64,000 nt of DNA, taken from the NCBI GenBank assembly GCA_041600915.1, contig JBFIJC010000001.1, forward strand, positions 1 to 64,000, read 5' to 3'. The notes under the pieces were generated by a model, which worked only from the letters and a program-made list of their open reading frames with translations, did not search any database and was not told where the DNA came from. The position numbers and the translations under genes were made by a program. This stretch comes from Nitrogeniibacter sp041600915 (lineage in GTDB: Bacteria; Pseudomonadota; Gammaproteobacteria; Burkholderiales; Rhodocyclaceae). This document shows, piece after piece, positions 29,786 through 38,091 of this stretch (positions within the stretch are counted from its first letter, which is position 1; every line of letters begins with the position of its first letter).

Positions 29786-30151
29786 ATGAGCATGAAGAAC
29801 CGCGCGCCGCGCCGGCACCTGTTGAACTGCCTGATCGTTGCCGCCCTGTTGTGGGTGGCGACGCTCAAGTACAAGACCTACCTTTTCACGCGCCGCTCGC
29901 TGCACTTCCGCGGGCTGATACCGCATGCCGGCGTAGCGTCATCACAGAGATACCGCCGACTTGTGGTGGTCGAGTACGTGCCGCCGAAGTCCCGGCTCTG
30001 GAGTCGAGACAACTTCCTGTTGTTGTTCCGCGGCCGGTACCGGGTCTGGGAGTTCCGCGCGGTGAGGAGTCGCACCGTCGGGACGCTCAATGAGGCGAAA
30101 CAGCTTCTCTCCGGTGTCCAGGAAGCGCGAAACACCCCATGCAAACCCTGA
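29786..30151 (+). CDS. Hypothetical basic membrane-anchored phage protein
   Basis: 121 residues. A short basic N-terminus and one hydrophobic helix (LLNCLIVAALLWVATLKY) precede a very basic, aromatic-rich tail. Lies just before the terminase genes. Function unknown; the Arg-rich composition makes an RNA- or DNA-contacting role possible. Confidence 0.5.
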   Translation: MSMKNRAPRRHLLNCLIVAALLWVATLKYKTYLFTRRSLHFRGLIPHAGVASSQRYRRLVVVEYVPPKSRLWSRDNFLLLFRGRYRVWEFRAVRSRTVGTLNEAKQLLSGVQEARNTPCKP

Positions 30152-30163
30152 GAGGCAAAACGA

Positions 30164-30718
30164 ATGGCGTACTGCGGAGCAAAGACCCGCAGCGGCCAGC
30201 CATGCCGTAACAGGGCAATGAGCAATGGCCGCTGCCGGATGCACGGAGGGAAAGCGGCCGAGACGCATGCCGGCAATCAACACGCTCGGAAACACGGGAT
30301 TTACAGCAGCATTCTGACGGACGAAGAGCGCGATCTGTGGGACGCCGTCGAGCTGGGGAAGGTCGATGACGAGCTTAGGCTTTGCCGGCTTCGGCTCATG
30401 CGGACAATCCGAGCGGAGACGGAGTCGGGAAACCTCCCAGAGCTTGAGGAGCAGATCGAGCGCAGCAGCGGATCGGAGCAGAAGGACGCGGAAGACGGTG
30501 AACCTGCCTCCATCCCGCCGTCAGAGCAGCGGTTCAAGCGCAGAGACTACGCCGGCACGGTCGATAGGCTGATGGCCAGGATCGAGAGCCTGGAAAAGAC
30601 CCGGGCCGACCTGATGAAGAAGCTGATCGGCGAAGGCGAAGCTCCTCCTCCGGTGAAGATCGAGATCAGCGTGAAGGACGCCAGAATCCGTGACGACGAT
30701 CAACCCGTCACTGAATAG
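30164..30718 (+). CDS. Small terminase subunit-like protein (HGGxx motif)
   Basis: 184 residues. An N-terminal zinc/HGG motif (CGAKTRSGQPCRNRAMSNGR, CRMHGG) is followed by ARKHGIYSS and a long helical, partly coiled-coil region. HGG proteins in this position serve as or replace the small terminase subunit. It overlaps the large terminase gene by 29 nt. Confidence 0.75.
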   Translation: MAYCGAKTRSGQPCRNRAMSNGRCRMHGGKAAETHAGNQHARKHGIYSSILTDEERDLWDAVELGKVDDELRLCRLRLMRTIRAETESGNLPELEEQIERSSGSEQKDAEDGEPASIPPSEQRFKRRDYAGTVDRLMARIESLEKTRADLMKKLIGEGEAPPPVKIEISVKDARIRDDDQPVTE

Positions 30719-31976
30719 GCCGCAGGCCAGGTTCCTCACGCTGCCGCACAAGTTCCGGGCGTTCGTTGCCGGGTTCGGAAGCGGCAAGACGTGGGTAGGA
30801 TCTTCGGCGCTGTGCAGACACGCCTGGGAGTGGCCTCGCGTCAATGCCGGCTACTTCGCGCCGACGTACCCGCAGATCCGCGACATCTTCTATCCAACGA
30901 TTGAGGAAGTCGCGCACGAGTGGGGGATGAAGGCAGACATCCACGAGACGAACAAGGAAGTCCGCCTGTTCGCCGGCAGCCAGTACAGATGCACGATTCT
31001 GTGTCGATCGATGGAGAAGCCTGGCGACATCGTCGGATTCAAGATCGGGAAGGCCCTGGTCGATGAGCTCGACGTGATGAAGGCCGAGAAGGCCGCGACC
31101 GCCTGGCGAAAGATCATCGCGCGACTGCGACACACCGCCGACGGTCTGCTGAACGGGGTTGATGTGACGACGACCCCTGAGGGGTTCAAATTCGTCTATC
31201 AGCAGTTCGTGAAAGCGATCCGCGAGAACCCATCGCTCGCGTCGATGTACGGCCTGGTTCAGGCAAGCACGTACGACAACGAGGCGAATCTGCCGGACGG
31301 CTACATCAACAGCCTGCGCGCCAGCTATCCGCCGCAGCTCATCGGCGCGTATCTTCGAGGCGAATTCACGAACCTGGCCAGCGGTTCTGTCTATCCGAAC
31401 TTCGACAGAAGGTTGAGTCACACCGACGCAGTAGAGCAGCCGGCCGAGCCGCTGCACATCGGCATGGACTTCAACGTGCTGAACATGACGGCGATCGTGA
31501 GCGTCATCCGGGATGGGCTTCCGATCTCTGTCGGCGAGCTGACTGGCGTTCGCGACACTCCGGCGATGGTGAAGCTGCTCACGGAGCGGTTCAAGGACCG
31601 CGGTCACCCGCTGGCGATCTACCCCGATGCCAGCGGCCAGAACACCAGCAGCAAGAACGCGAGCGAGTCGGACCTTTCGATTCTGCGTCAGGCTGGATTC
31701 ACGATCAGGGTAGATACGCACAACCCGGCAGTTCGTGACAGGGTTCTGGCGGTAAATTCAATGCTGCTCAACGACAACGGAGAGCGTCGCTGGAAGATCA
31801 ACACCGACAGGTGCCAGAAGCTCACTGAAGCGCTCGAGCAACAGGCGTACGGATCGAACAGCGAGCCGGACAAAACGACCGGACACGACCACCCGAACGA
31901 CGCGGTCGGCTACTTCATCGCCAACCGGTACCCGATCGTGAAGCGCCTCGCTGTTGTGCAGCAGCTGCGCATGTGA
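30690..31976 (+). CDS. Terminase large subunit
   Basis: 428 residues from GTG 30690. ATPase Walker A FVAGFGSGKTWVG, then APTYPQIRDIFYPTI and LVDELDVM (Walker B region). The nuclease domain has acidic residues in GMDFNVLNM, YPDASGQNTSSKNA and DHPNDAVGYFI. Packages DNA into proheads. Together with the DUF4055-type portal it defines the head module. Confidence 0.95.
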   Translation: MTTINPSLNRPQARFLTLPHKFRAFVAGFGSGKTWVGSSALCRHAWEWPRVNAGYFAPTYPQIRDIFYPTIEEVAHEWGMKADIHETNKEVRLFAGSQYRCTILCRSMEKPGDIVGFKIGKALVDELDVMKAEKAATAWRKIIARLRHTADGLLNGVDVTTTPEGFKFVYQQFVKAIRENPSLASMYGLVQASTYDNEANLPDGYINSLRASYPPQLIGAYLRGEFTNLASGSVYPNFDRRLSHTDAVEQPAEPLHIGMDFNVLNMTAIVSVIRDGLPISVGELTGVRDTPAMVKLLTERFKDRGHPLAIYPDASGQNTSSKNASESDLSILRQAGFTIRVDTHNPAVRDRVLAVNSMLLNDNGERRWKINTDRCQKLTEALEQQAYGSNSEPDKTTGHDHPNDAVGYFIANRYPIVKRLAVVQQLRM

Positions 31977-32001
31977 CAGACAACATCAAGAGGCCTCCCG
32001 C

Positions 32002-33393
32002 ATGACCGCATCCGTCCTCACCGAATCTGCCGCTGTCGCGAGCATGTCGCGCCACTGGCCGATGCTGCGCGCGTTGCTCGGCGGGACGGCTTCCATGCGG
32101 GATGCTGGCAAAGCGTTTCTTCCGCAGTGGCCGAACGAGGACGACGATAGCTACAAGGCACGACTGGCCGTCGCCACGCTCTACCCGGCATATGGCCGCA
32201 CCGTCGAAGTGCTCGCCGGCAAGCCGTTCTCGAAGCCGCTCACGCTGGGCGAGAACGTACCGGCGCGAATCGCTGCATGGATGACCGACGCCGACATGCT
32301 CGGTCGGAACCTGCACACCTTCGCGGCCGACGTGATGACCGATTGCATCGGGTACGGGCCGTCCGGCGTGCTGGTCGATTTCCCGCGCGCCGATGGTGTT
32401 CGCACCGTGGCCGACGAGCGCGCCGCCGGTGCCCGCCCGTACCTCGTCCGCTACTCACCTGGCACTGTGCTCGGGTGGCGGACGGTTCGCGAGGGCGGGG
32501 CGACGAAGCTCACACAGCTCCGACTGCTCGAGATCGTCCATGAGGATGACGGCGATTTCGGTGAGAAGGAGATCGAGCAGGTTCGTGTGCTGACGCCCGG
32601 GGCCTGGGAGGTCTGGCGCAAGTCCGAGTCTGGCGACAGCAGCGGAAGCTGGGTCAAGGTCGATGAGGGCACGACGACACTCTCGGCAATCCCGTTCGTG
32701 TTCTTCTACGGGAAGCAATCTGGGTTCGGAGTGTCCGATGCGCCGATCCTCGACCTGGCCTTCCAGAACGTCGAGCACTGGCAGAGCAACAGCGATCAAC
32801 AGACGATCCTGCATGTGGCGAGGGTGCCTATCCTTGCCGTGATCGGGGCAGAAGGAGAAACCTCGATCACCGTCGGCGCGAAGTCTGCAGTCAAGCTTCC
32901 GAGTGGCGCGGACATGCGATTCGTCGAGCACTCCGGCGCCGCGATCGAGGCCGGACGGCAGTCACTGAAGGATCTCGAGGACCGCATGCGCCAGGCCGGC
33001 GCAGAGATGCTGGTGATGAAGTCCGGCAGCATGACGGCCACACAGAACCAGAACGAGGCCGAGGCGAACAGGTCCGCGCTTCAGCGGATCGTTGAGAGTG
33101 TCGAAGACGGTCTGGATCAGTGCTTGCAGTTCGCGGCCGACTGGGTCGGCGAGGCCAACGGCGGGAACGTGTCGCTGTTCAAGGACTTCGGGGCTCTGTC
33201 TCTGGCCGAAGCGATGCAAGACCTGATGACCATGAAACTTAGCGACGAGACGCGATTCGAAGAAGCGCAGCGCCGGGGTCTGATCGCACCGGACCGCAAG
33301 TGGGAAGACGAGCGCGATCGACTGAACGAGCAGGGCCCGGCGCTTGGTTCGATTGGCGCTTCCGGCGGCGAAGACGATGGCAACGGTCAATGA
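32002..33393 (+). CDS. Portal protein (DUF4055-type)
   Basis: 463 residues from ATG 32002. AYGRTVEVLAGKPFSKPLTL, MLGRNLHTFAADVMTDCIGY and LQNVEHW-type motifs (LAFQNVEHWQSNSDQQTILH) match the DUF4055 portal family. It forms the dodecameric channel at the capsid vertex. Overlaps the next gene by 17 nt. Confidence 0.9.
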   Translation: MTASVLTESAAVASMSRHWPMLRALLGGTASMRDAGKAFLPQWPNEDDDSYKARLAVATLYPAYGRTVEVLAGKPFSKPLTLGENVPARIAAWMTDADMLGRNLHTFAADVMTDCIGYGPSGVLVDFPRADGVRTVADERAAGARPYLVRYSPGTVLGWRTVREGGATKLTQLRLLEIVHEDDGDFGEKEIEQVRVLTPGAWEVWRKSESGDSSGSWVKVDEGTTTLSAIPFVFFYGKQSGFGVSDAPILDLAFQNVEHWQSNSDQQTILHVARVPILAVIGAEGETSITVGAKSAVKLPSGADMRFVEHSGAAIEAGRQSLKDLEDRMRQAGAEMLVMKSGSMTATQNQNEAEANRSALQRIVESVEDGLDQCLQFAADWVGEANGGNVSLFKDFGALSLAEAMQDLMTMKLSDETRFEEAQRRGLIAPDRKWEDERDRLNEQGPALGSIGASGGEDDGNGQ

Positions 33394-34480
33394 GGAGCTG
33401 CTCGACGCGGCTGTCTCGCACCAGATAGACCAGACCAGGTACAGCACCGGCGCAGTCCGACGGATCATCGCGATCCTGAACCGGACCGATGCCGACCTGT
33501 TCGCGCAGCTCGTGGCAGCGCTGGAACGGATGCCGGCCGGCGGATTCTCGGTGGATCGTCTGGACGCGCTGCTGCAGTCTGTGCGGGCGCTGAACGAGCG
33601 GGCATACGCGGCTGTGCGCCAGGGCATCGAGGGCGAGCTGCGAGCGTATGCCGACTACGAGGCCGGCTACCAGCTGCAGCTGTTCCAGGCGACGCTGCCG
33701 GTGCAGGTGAGCGTCGCTGCGGTGTCCGTCGAGCAGGCCTACGCCGCTGCGCTGGCCAGGCCGTTTCAGGGCCGGCTGTTGCGCGAATGGGCCGCCGGCA
33801 TCGAGGCTGATCGGATGGTCCGCATTCGGGACGCGCTGCGTGTCGGGTACGTGGAAGGGCAGACAATTGACCAGATGGTCCGACGCATCCGCGGTACCCT
33901 GGCACGCGGCTACGAAGACGGGATCATCGAGATCGACCGGCGGAATGCTGCTGCGGTTGTGAGAACGGCCACCCAGCACGTCGCTGGCACAGTGCGGGAT
34001 CGGTTCATCGAATCCAACTCAGACCTGATCGCCGCAGAGACCTGGGTCAGCACGCTGGACGGACGGACGTCGCACCCGTGCCGGATCCGAGACGGGCTGC
34101 GCTACACAGCGGGCGATCATAAGCCGATCGGGCACAAGGTGCCGTGGGGCGCCGGTCCCGGCCGGCTGCACTGGAACTGCCGGTCTGGCAGCGTCCCGGT
34201 GCTCAAGAGCTGGCGAGAGCTCGGAATCGATGAGGATGAACTTCCGGCCAACACCCGTGCCAGCATGGACGGACAGGTGCCAGAGGACATGACCTACGCG
34301 CAGTGGCTGAAGAAGCAGAGCGCAGCGCGACAGAACGACGTCCTTGGGCCCACTCGCGGAAAGCTGTTCAGAGCCGGGAAGCTTGAGATGGACCGGTTCT
34401 ACGACGACAAGGGCCGGTGGCTTTCGCTCGACGAGATGCGCGAGCGCGACGCGGCGGCATTCAAGCGCGCTGGCGTCTAG
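33377..34480 (+). CDS. Phage head morphogenesis protein (SPP1 gp7/Mu F-like)
   Basis: 367 residues from ATG 33377. The C-terminal domain has WVSTLDGRTSHPCRIRDG, HKVPWGAGPGRLHWNCRSGS and VPVLKSW, the diagnostic Cys/His set of the minor head protein family. Helical N-terminus. Probably injected or involved in early capsid assembly with the portal. Confidence 0.9.
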   Translation: MATVNEELLDAAVSHQIDQTRYSTGAVRRIIAILNRTDADLFAQLVAALERMPAGGFSVDRLDALLQSVRALNERAYAAVRQGIEGELRAYADYEAGYQLQLFQATLPVQVSVAAVSVEQAYAAALARPFQGRLLREWAAGIEADRMVRIRDALRVGYVEGQTIDQMVRRIRGTLARGYEDGIIEIDRRNAAAVVRTATQHVAGTVRDRFIESNSDLIAAETWVSTLDGRTSHPCRIRDGLRYTAGDHKPIGHKVPWGAGPGRLHWNCRSGSVPVLKSWRELGIDEDELPANTRASMDGQVPEDMTYAQWLKKQSAARQNDVLGPTRGKLFRAGKLEMDRFYDDKGRWLSLDEMRERDAAAFKRAGV

Positions 34481-34489
34481 AATGACGGG

Positions 34490-34699
34490 ATGGCACTCAA
34501 GCTCATCTCCGACAATGACAAGCCGAAGAAGCCGCGCGTGAGGCGCGCGCCGAAGGTGTCACCCTACTGCCCGGCCTGCGGCGGATCGACATGGATCAGC
34601 GGAAATCAGGGTCCGGCCGACATTCTCGAAGGCCCGAAGCCTCGGAAGGTACGGATCTGCGCACACTGCCTTGCAAAAGGGAAGGTCACAAGTTGGTGA
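34490..34699 (+). CDS. Small zinc-ribbon phage protein
   Basis: 69 residues. Basic N-terminus (KPKKPRVRRAPKV), then CPAC and CAHC, a complete zinc ribbon. It sits between the head protein and the terminator. Function unknown. Confidence 0.7.
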   Translation: MALKLISDNDKPKKPRVRRAPKVSPYCPACGGSTWISGNQGPADILEGPKPRKVRICAHCLAKGKVTSW

Positions 34700-34727
34700 C
34701 TTGACCGCAACAAAATCGAATCGACAG

Positions 34728-34750
34728 CCCGCCGCGAGCGGGTTTTTTTT
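34728..34750 (+). terminator. Intrinsic terminator before the lysis cassette
   Basis: CCCGC-CGCGA-GCGGG followed by TTTTTTTT. It lies within the late transcription unit, so it should reduce or require antitermination of lysis-gene expression. Confidence 0.85.
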
Positions 34751-34774
34751 CGACCGAAAGACAGGAGTTCCCGA

Positions 34775-35023
34775 ATGGAGCAACCCGCATCCGAAACAGC
34801 CCTCGCAGTTGGTGCGAAAGTCACCACCGCGATGACTCAGGGTGGGGCCGGCGTTGCGATCATTGGCGGGCTGACGTTCAACGAGATGGCCATTGTCGTC
34901 GGCATCGTTGTCTCCGTGCTGAGCATGGCCGGCAACTGGGCTATCAACTGGTACTGGCAATCTCGGGAACACCGGCTGAAGGTTGAGCGGTTTGAATGGG
35001 AACGGAGGGCGCGAGATGATTAA
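34775..35023 (+). CDS. Holin
   Basis: 82 residues with two hydrophobic segments (AGVAIIGGLTFNEMAIVV and VGIVVSVLSMAGNWAINWYW) and a charged C-terminus (REHRLKVERFEWERRARDD), the class II holin layout. It overlaps the endolysin gene by 8 nt. Confidence 0.85.
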   Translation: MEQPASETALAVGAKVTTAMTQGGAGVAIIGGLTFNEMAIVVGIVVSVLSMAGNWAINWYWQSREHRLKVERFEWERRARDD

Positions 35024-35501
35024 GCGTCGCATCATCGCCGCTGCGCTGTCCCTTTCGGCCGCAGGTTTGGTGTCTCTGGTCGGATACGAGGGTTACACGG
35101 ACCGGGCCGTCATTCCTATCCCTGGAGACGTTCCTACCATCGGGTTTGGCACGACGGAAGGTGTTCGGCTGGGCGACACGACGAACCCGCCGAAAGCCTT
35201 GGCGCGCGCACTGCGCGACGTGAGCAAATTCGAAGGTGCCATCCAGTCTTGCGTTACGACGCCGCTCTATCAGAGCGAGTACGACGCATACACCAGCCTG
35301 GCCTACAACATCGGCGGATCAGCGTTCTGTGGATCGACCCTTGTTCGAAAACTGAACGCTGGCGACTACGCCGGTGCGTGCGACCAGATCCTGCGTTGGC
35401 GCTACGCCGCCGGGCGTGACTGTTCAGACCCCGCAAGTAAGTGCATCGGCCTGTGGCGCCGTAGGCAGTCAGAGCACGCCATGTGCAGGGGCGAACAATG
35501 A
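35016..35501 (+). CDS. SAR-type endolysin (lysozyme-like muramidase)
   Basis: 161 residues from ATG 35016. The N-terminal signal-arrest-release segment (IIAAALSLSAAGLVSLVGYE) leads directly into the catalytic Glu25 (GYEGYTD). PGDVPTIGFGTTEG carries the second acidic residue and the Thr of the lysozyme triad. YQSEYDAYTSLAYNIGGSAF is the family signature. Several Cys may regulate activation. Degrades peptidoglycan after export. Confidence 0.9.
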   Translation: MIKRRIIAAALSLSAAGLVSLVGYEGYTDRAVIPIPGDVPTIGFGTTEGVRLGDTTNPPKALARALRDVSKFEGAIQSCVTTPLYQSEYDAYTSLAYNIGGSAFCGSTLVRKLNAGDYAGACDQILRWRYAAGRDCSDPASKCIGLWRRRQSEHAMCRGEQ

Positions 35502-35680
35502 GCAGCAACAGCAAGACAACGACCGCGATCACGGCGCTGGTGTTGATCCCGCTTGTCGCTCTGAGCGCATGGGCATACATCGACGGCCAGATCACGTACG
35601 AGCAGTACGTCGATCAGTGGGTAGGACCTGCCGGTGTCGTGCTCGGGTTCTGGTTCCGCGGACAAATGGTGGAGGAGTGA
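35498..35680 (+). CDS. Small membrane protein of the lysis cassette
   Basis: 60 residues from ATG 35498. One transmembrane helix (AITALVLIPLVALSAWAYID) and a second hydrophobic stretch (VGPAGVVLGFWFRG). Between endolysin and spanin; possibly a second holin or antiholin. Confidence 0.65.
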   Translation: MSSNSKTTTAITALVLIPLVALSAWAYIDGQITYEQYVDQWVGPAGVVLGFWFRGQMVEE

Positions 35681-35681
35681 T

Positions 35682-36080
35682 GTGCCAACGAGACTCTATG
35701 GTGTTCTGGCCGGTGTTCTGGCCGTCCTTGTGGCTCTCGCTGTGGCTGGCTGGGGCGGCTACAGCTACCGCGACGCGCAGTGCCGCGCTGACGAAGAGCA
35801 CGCCCGCGCCGAAGTGGCGGACGCCCTTGCTCTCCTTGCACATCGGTACGCTGAAGCCGATGCGGCGGCCACAGACGCTCGCTCCAAGGCGCGAGCGCTG
35901 GCTGACCAGCGTTTGAGGGTGGCGAAGGATGACTCGGATCACCTTCCTGATCGCGCTTGCGGCTGGAGCGCTGATGAGCACCGGCTGCTCTCGAACCACT
36001 ACTGCGCTCGCTTCCCTTCCGCCGCCGGCTGCGTGCCTGACCCGGTGCGAGACCCCGCCGGCGCCGCCCGGGCCGAATGA
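35682..36080 (+). CDS. Inner-membrane spanin (Rz-like)
   Basis: 132 residues from GTG 35682, preceded by GGAGGAG. N-terminal membrane anchor (LYGVLAGVLAVLVALAVAGW), then a periplasmic coiled coil (RADEEHARAEVADALALLAH, ATDARSKARALADQRLRVAK). The outer spanin gene starts inside it in another frame. Confidence 0.85.
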   Translation: MPTRLYGVLAGVLAVLVALAVAGWGGYSYRDAQCRADEEHARAEVADALALLAHRYAEADAAATDARSKARALADQRLRVAKDDSDHLPDRACGWSADEHRLLSNHYCARFPSAAGCVPDPVRDPAGAARAE

Positions 36081-36195
36081 CGACAAGGCGCGCAGGCGTT
36101 GGGAGATCGAGGTCATCGATAGCCACGCGAACTGCGGCACCCTGCACGACGACTGCGCCGCCGAGGCGCTGCGCCGGATGAAGGCGCCGAAGTAG
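35929..36195 (+). CDS. Outer-membrane spanin lipoprotein (Rz1-like), overlapping gene
   Basis: 88 residues. Lipoprotein signal ending LMSTGC, then a Pro-rich stretch (LASLPPPAACLTRCETPPAP). The first 152 nt lie inside the Rz-like gene, the classical overlapping arrangement. Joins inner and outer membranes at lysis. Confidence 0.85.
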   Translation: MTRITFLIALAAGALMSTGCSRTTTALASLPPPAACLTRCETPPAPPGPNDDKARRRWEIEVIDSHANCGTLHDDCAAEALRRMKAPK

Positions 36196-36216
36196 CACGA
36201 CTGAACCGAATCAGCG

Positions 36217-36248
36217 AGGCCCGACGGGGAAACCCGGCCGGGCCTTTT
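36217..36248 (+). terminator. Intrinsic terminator after the lysis cassette
   Basis: AGGCCCG (36217-36223) and CGGGCCT (36239-36245) with GC-rich inner pairing and TTTTGCTTTT. With the terminator at 34728 it brackets the lysis genes. Confidence 0.82.
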
Positions 36249-36325
36249 GCTTTTCTGCTGCCAGCGCGGATGCGAGGCGGTGATACCTGGCCGGATGGCC
36301 TCAATTACCTGGAGTTGGATGACTC

Positions 36326-37075
36326 ATGAAACTCAAGCTCGATGAAAACGGCCACGTCGTATTGCAAGACGGGAAGCCGGTCTATGTCCACGAAGACGGA
36401 AAGGAAGTTGCATTTGATGCAGCCGGAACCGTGGCCACGATCAGCCGACTGAACGGCGAGGCCAAGGGACACCGGGAACGCGCGGAAGCGGCCGAGAAGT
36501 CGCTGAAGGCGTTCGATGGCATCACGGATCCGGCCGCAGCAGTCAAGGCGCTGGAGACCGTCGCCAATCTCGATGCAAAGAAGCTGGTGGATGCCGGCGA
36601 GATCGACAAGGTGAAGTCGGAAATCAGCAAGGCCTTCCAGGCCCAGCTGGACCAGGCGAACGGTTCTGCGAAGGCCCTTGAGCAGCAGCTATATGCCGAG
36701 AAGATCGGTGGCAGTTTTGCCCGCTCCAAGGTCATCGCCGACAAGCTCGCCATCCCCGCCGACATGGTGCAGGCCCGCTTCGGCCAGGCCTTCAAGATCG
36801 AAGAGGGCAAGGTCGTCGCCTACGACGCCAACGGAAACAAGCTTTTCAGCCGTTCGCGCCCGGGCGAGCTCGCCGACTTCGACGAGGCTCTGGAATCGCT
36901 CATCGAGCAGTACCCCCACAAAGACCACATCCTGAAGAGCTCCGGCGCCAGCGGCGGCGGGGCGGCAGGCGGTGGTAAGGGCGGGGGCGGAAACAACAGC
37001 AAGGGGAACATTGGCGGAACGAAGGAAGAGCGCCTTGCGGCGATCAACGCCAGGTTCCCGGACCTCGCATCCTGA
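36326..37075 (+). CDS. Capsid scaffold protein (DUF6651-like)
   Basis: 249 residues, strongly helical and charged (ISRLNGEAKGHRERAEAAEK, ISKAFQAQLDQANGSAKALE), with a Gly-rich linker (SGGGAAGGGKGGGG) and a C-terminal helix (KEERLAAINARFPDLA) likely to bind capsid. It lies directly before the major capsid gene, the standard scaffold position. Confidence 0.88.
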   Translation: MKLKLDENGHVVLQDGKPVYVHEDGKEVAFDAAGTVATISRLNGEAKGHRERAEAAEKSLKAFDGITDPAAAVKALETVANLDAKKLVDAGEIDKVKSEISKAFQAQLDQANGSAKALEQQLYAEKIGGSFARSKVIADKLAIPADMVQARFGQAFKIEEGKVVAYDANGNKLFSRSRPGELADFDEALESLIEQYPHKDHILKSSGASGGGAAGGGKGGGGNNSKGNIGGTKEERLAAINARFPDLAS

Positions 37076-37092
37076 TCTGAAAGGAGAAAGAC

Positions 37093-38055
37093 ATGGCCCT
37101 GGCCAACATGAAGGTGTTCAACGACAACCTGCGCGCCGTTACCATCGAAACGCTCGCGCAGATGGTCGAAAAGTTCAACGCCGCTTCTCGCGGCTCGATC
37201 CGTCTGAGCACGGACGGCTTCGGCGGCGACTTCCTGATGGAATCGTCCTTTGCCTCCCTGCACAGCGCCCAGCGTCGCGTTGATCGCTACGCCACCAACG
37301 CCTCGGCCGGTTCGACTCCGCTGGCCCAGCTGCAGCACAACAGCGTCAAGGTGGCCGGCGGCTTCGGGCCGATCCTGTGGGAACCCGGTCAGCTTACCTG
37401 GGTGCAGCAGAACCCCGCTCTCGCCATCGAGGTGATCAGCCGCAACATGTCCGAGGCGATCATGCGCGACATGCTCAACACTGCGATTGCTGCCCTCGTG
37501 GCCGCGATCGAGGCGCAGGGCAGCGCTACGGTGGCTGACGGCGGTACCGGGCCGGTGACCTACGCCGACATCAACAACGCCCACGCGAAGTTCGGCGACC
37601 ACTCCGGACTGATCGTTGCCAACGTGATGGACGGCGCGACCTATCACGGCATCATCGGCCAGAACCTGGCCAACGCAGCCCAGTTGTTCCAGGCGCAGGG
37701 CGTGACCGTGGTCGATATCCTCGGCCGCGCGATCGTCGTTACTGACGCTCCGTCGCTGCGCGAGACCGGCACCGGTGCGGACGCCAAGGTTCTTGGACTG
37801 GTGCCCGACGCAGCGGTTGTGCATGACGCGAGCGACCTGCTGACCAACATCGAGACCTCCAACGGCAAGGAGCGTATCGAGACCACCATGCAGGGCGATT
37901 ACACCTTCGGCCTTGGCCTGAAGGGTTACGCCTGGGACACCGCGAACGGCGGCAAGTCGCCGACCGACGTGGAACTGGCGACCGGTTCCAACTGGGACAA
38001 GATCGCCACCAGCATCAAACACACCGCCGGCGTGCTGGCACTCGCCAACGTGTGA
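37093..38055 (+). CDS. Major capsid protein
   Basis: 320 residues with GAAAGGAG upstream of the ATG. MALANMKVFNDNLRAVTIET, GPILWEPGQLTWVQQNP and AQGVTVVDILGRAIVVTDAP fit HK97-type capsid proteins of this phage group. No N-terminal delta domain, consistent with a separate scaffold. A terminator follows directly. Confidence 0.88.
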   Translation: MALANMKVFNDNLRAVTIETLAQMVEKFNAASRGSIRLSTDGFGGDFLMESSFASLHSAQRRVDRYATNASAGSTPLAQLQHNSVKVAGGFGPILWEPGQLTWVQQNPALAIEVISRNMSEAIMRDMLNTAIAALVAAIEAQGSATVADGGTGPVTYADINNAHAKFGDHSGLIVANVMDGATYHGIIGQNLANAAQLFQAQGVTVVDILGRAIVVTDAPSLRETGTGADAKVLGLVPDAAVVHDASDLLTNIETSNGKERIETTMQGDYTFGLGLKGYAWDTANGGKSPTDVELATGSNWDKIATSIKHTAGVLALANV

Positions 38056-38062
38056 TGAGCGC

Positions 38063-38087
38063 GGGGAGGCTTCGGCCTCCCCGTCTC
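38063..38087 (+). terminator. Stem-loop after the major capsid gene
   Basis: GGGGAGGC-TTCG-GCCTCCCC, a perfect 8-bp stem with a TTCG tetraloop, followed by GTCTCTTT. The weak T tract suggests partial termination or mRNA stabilisation, lowering expression of downstream genes relative to capsid. Confidence 0.75.
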
Positions 38088-38091
38088 TTTC

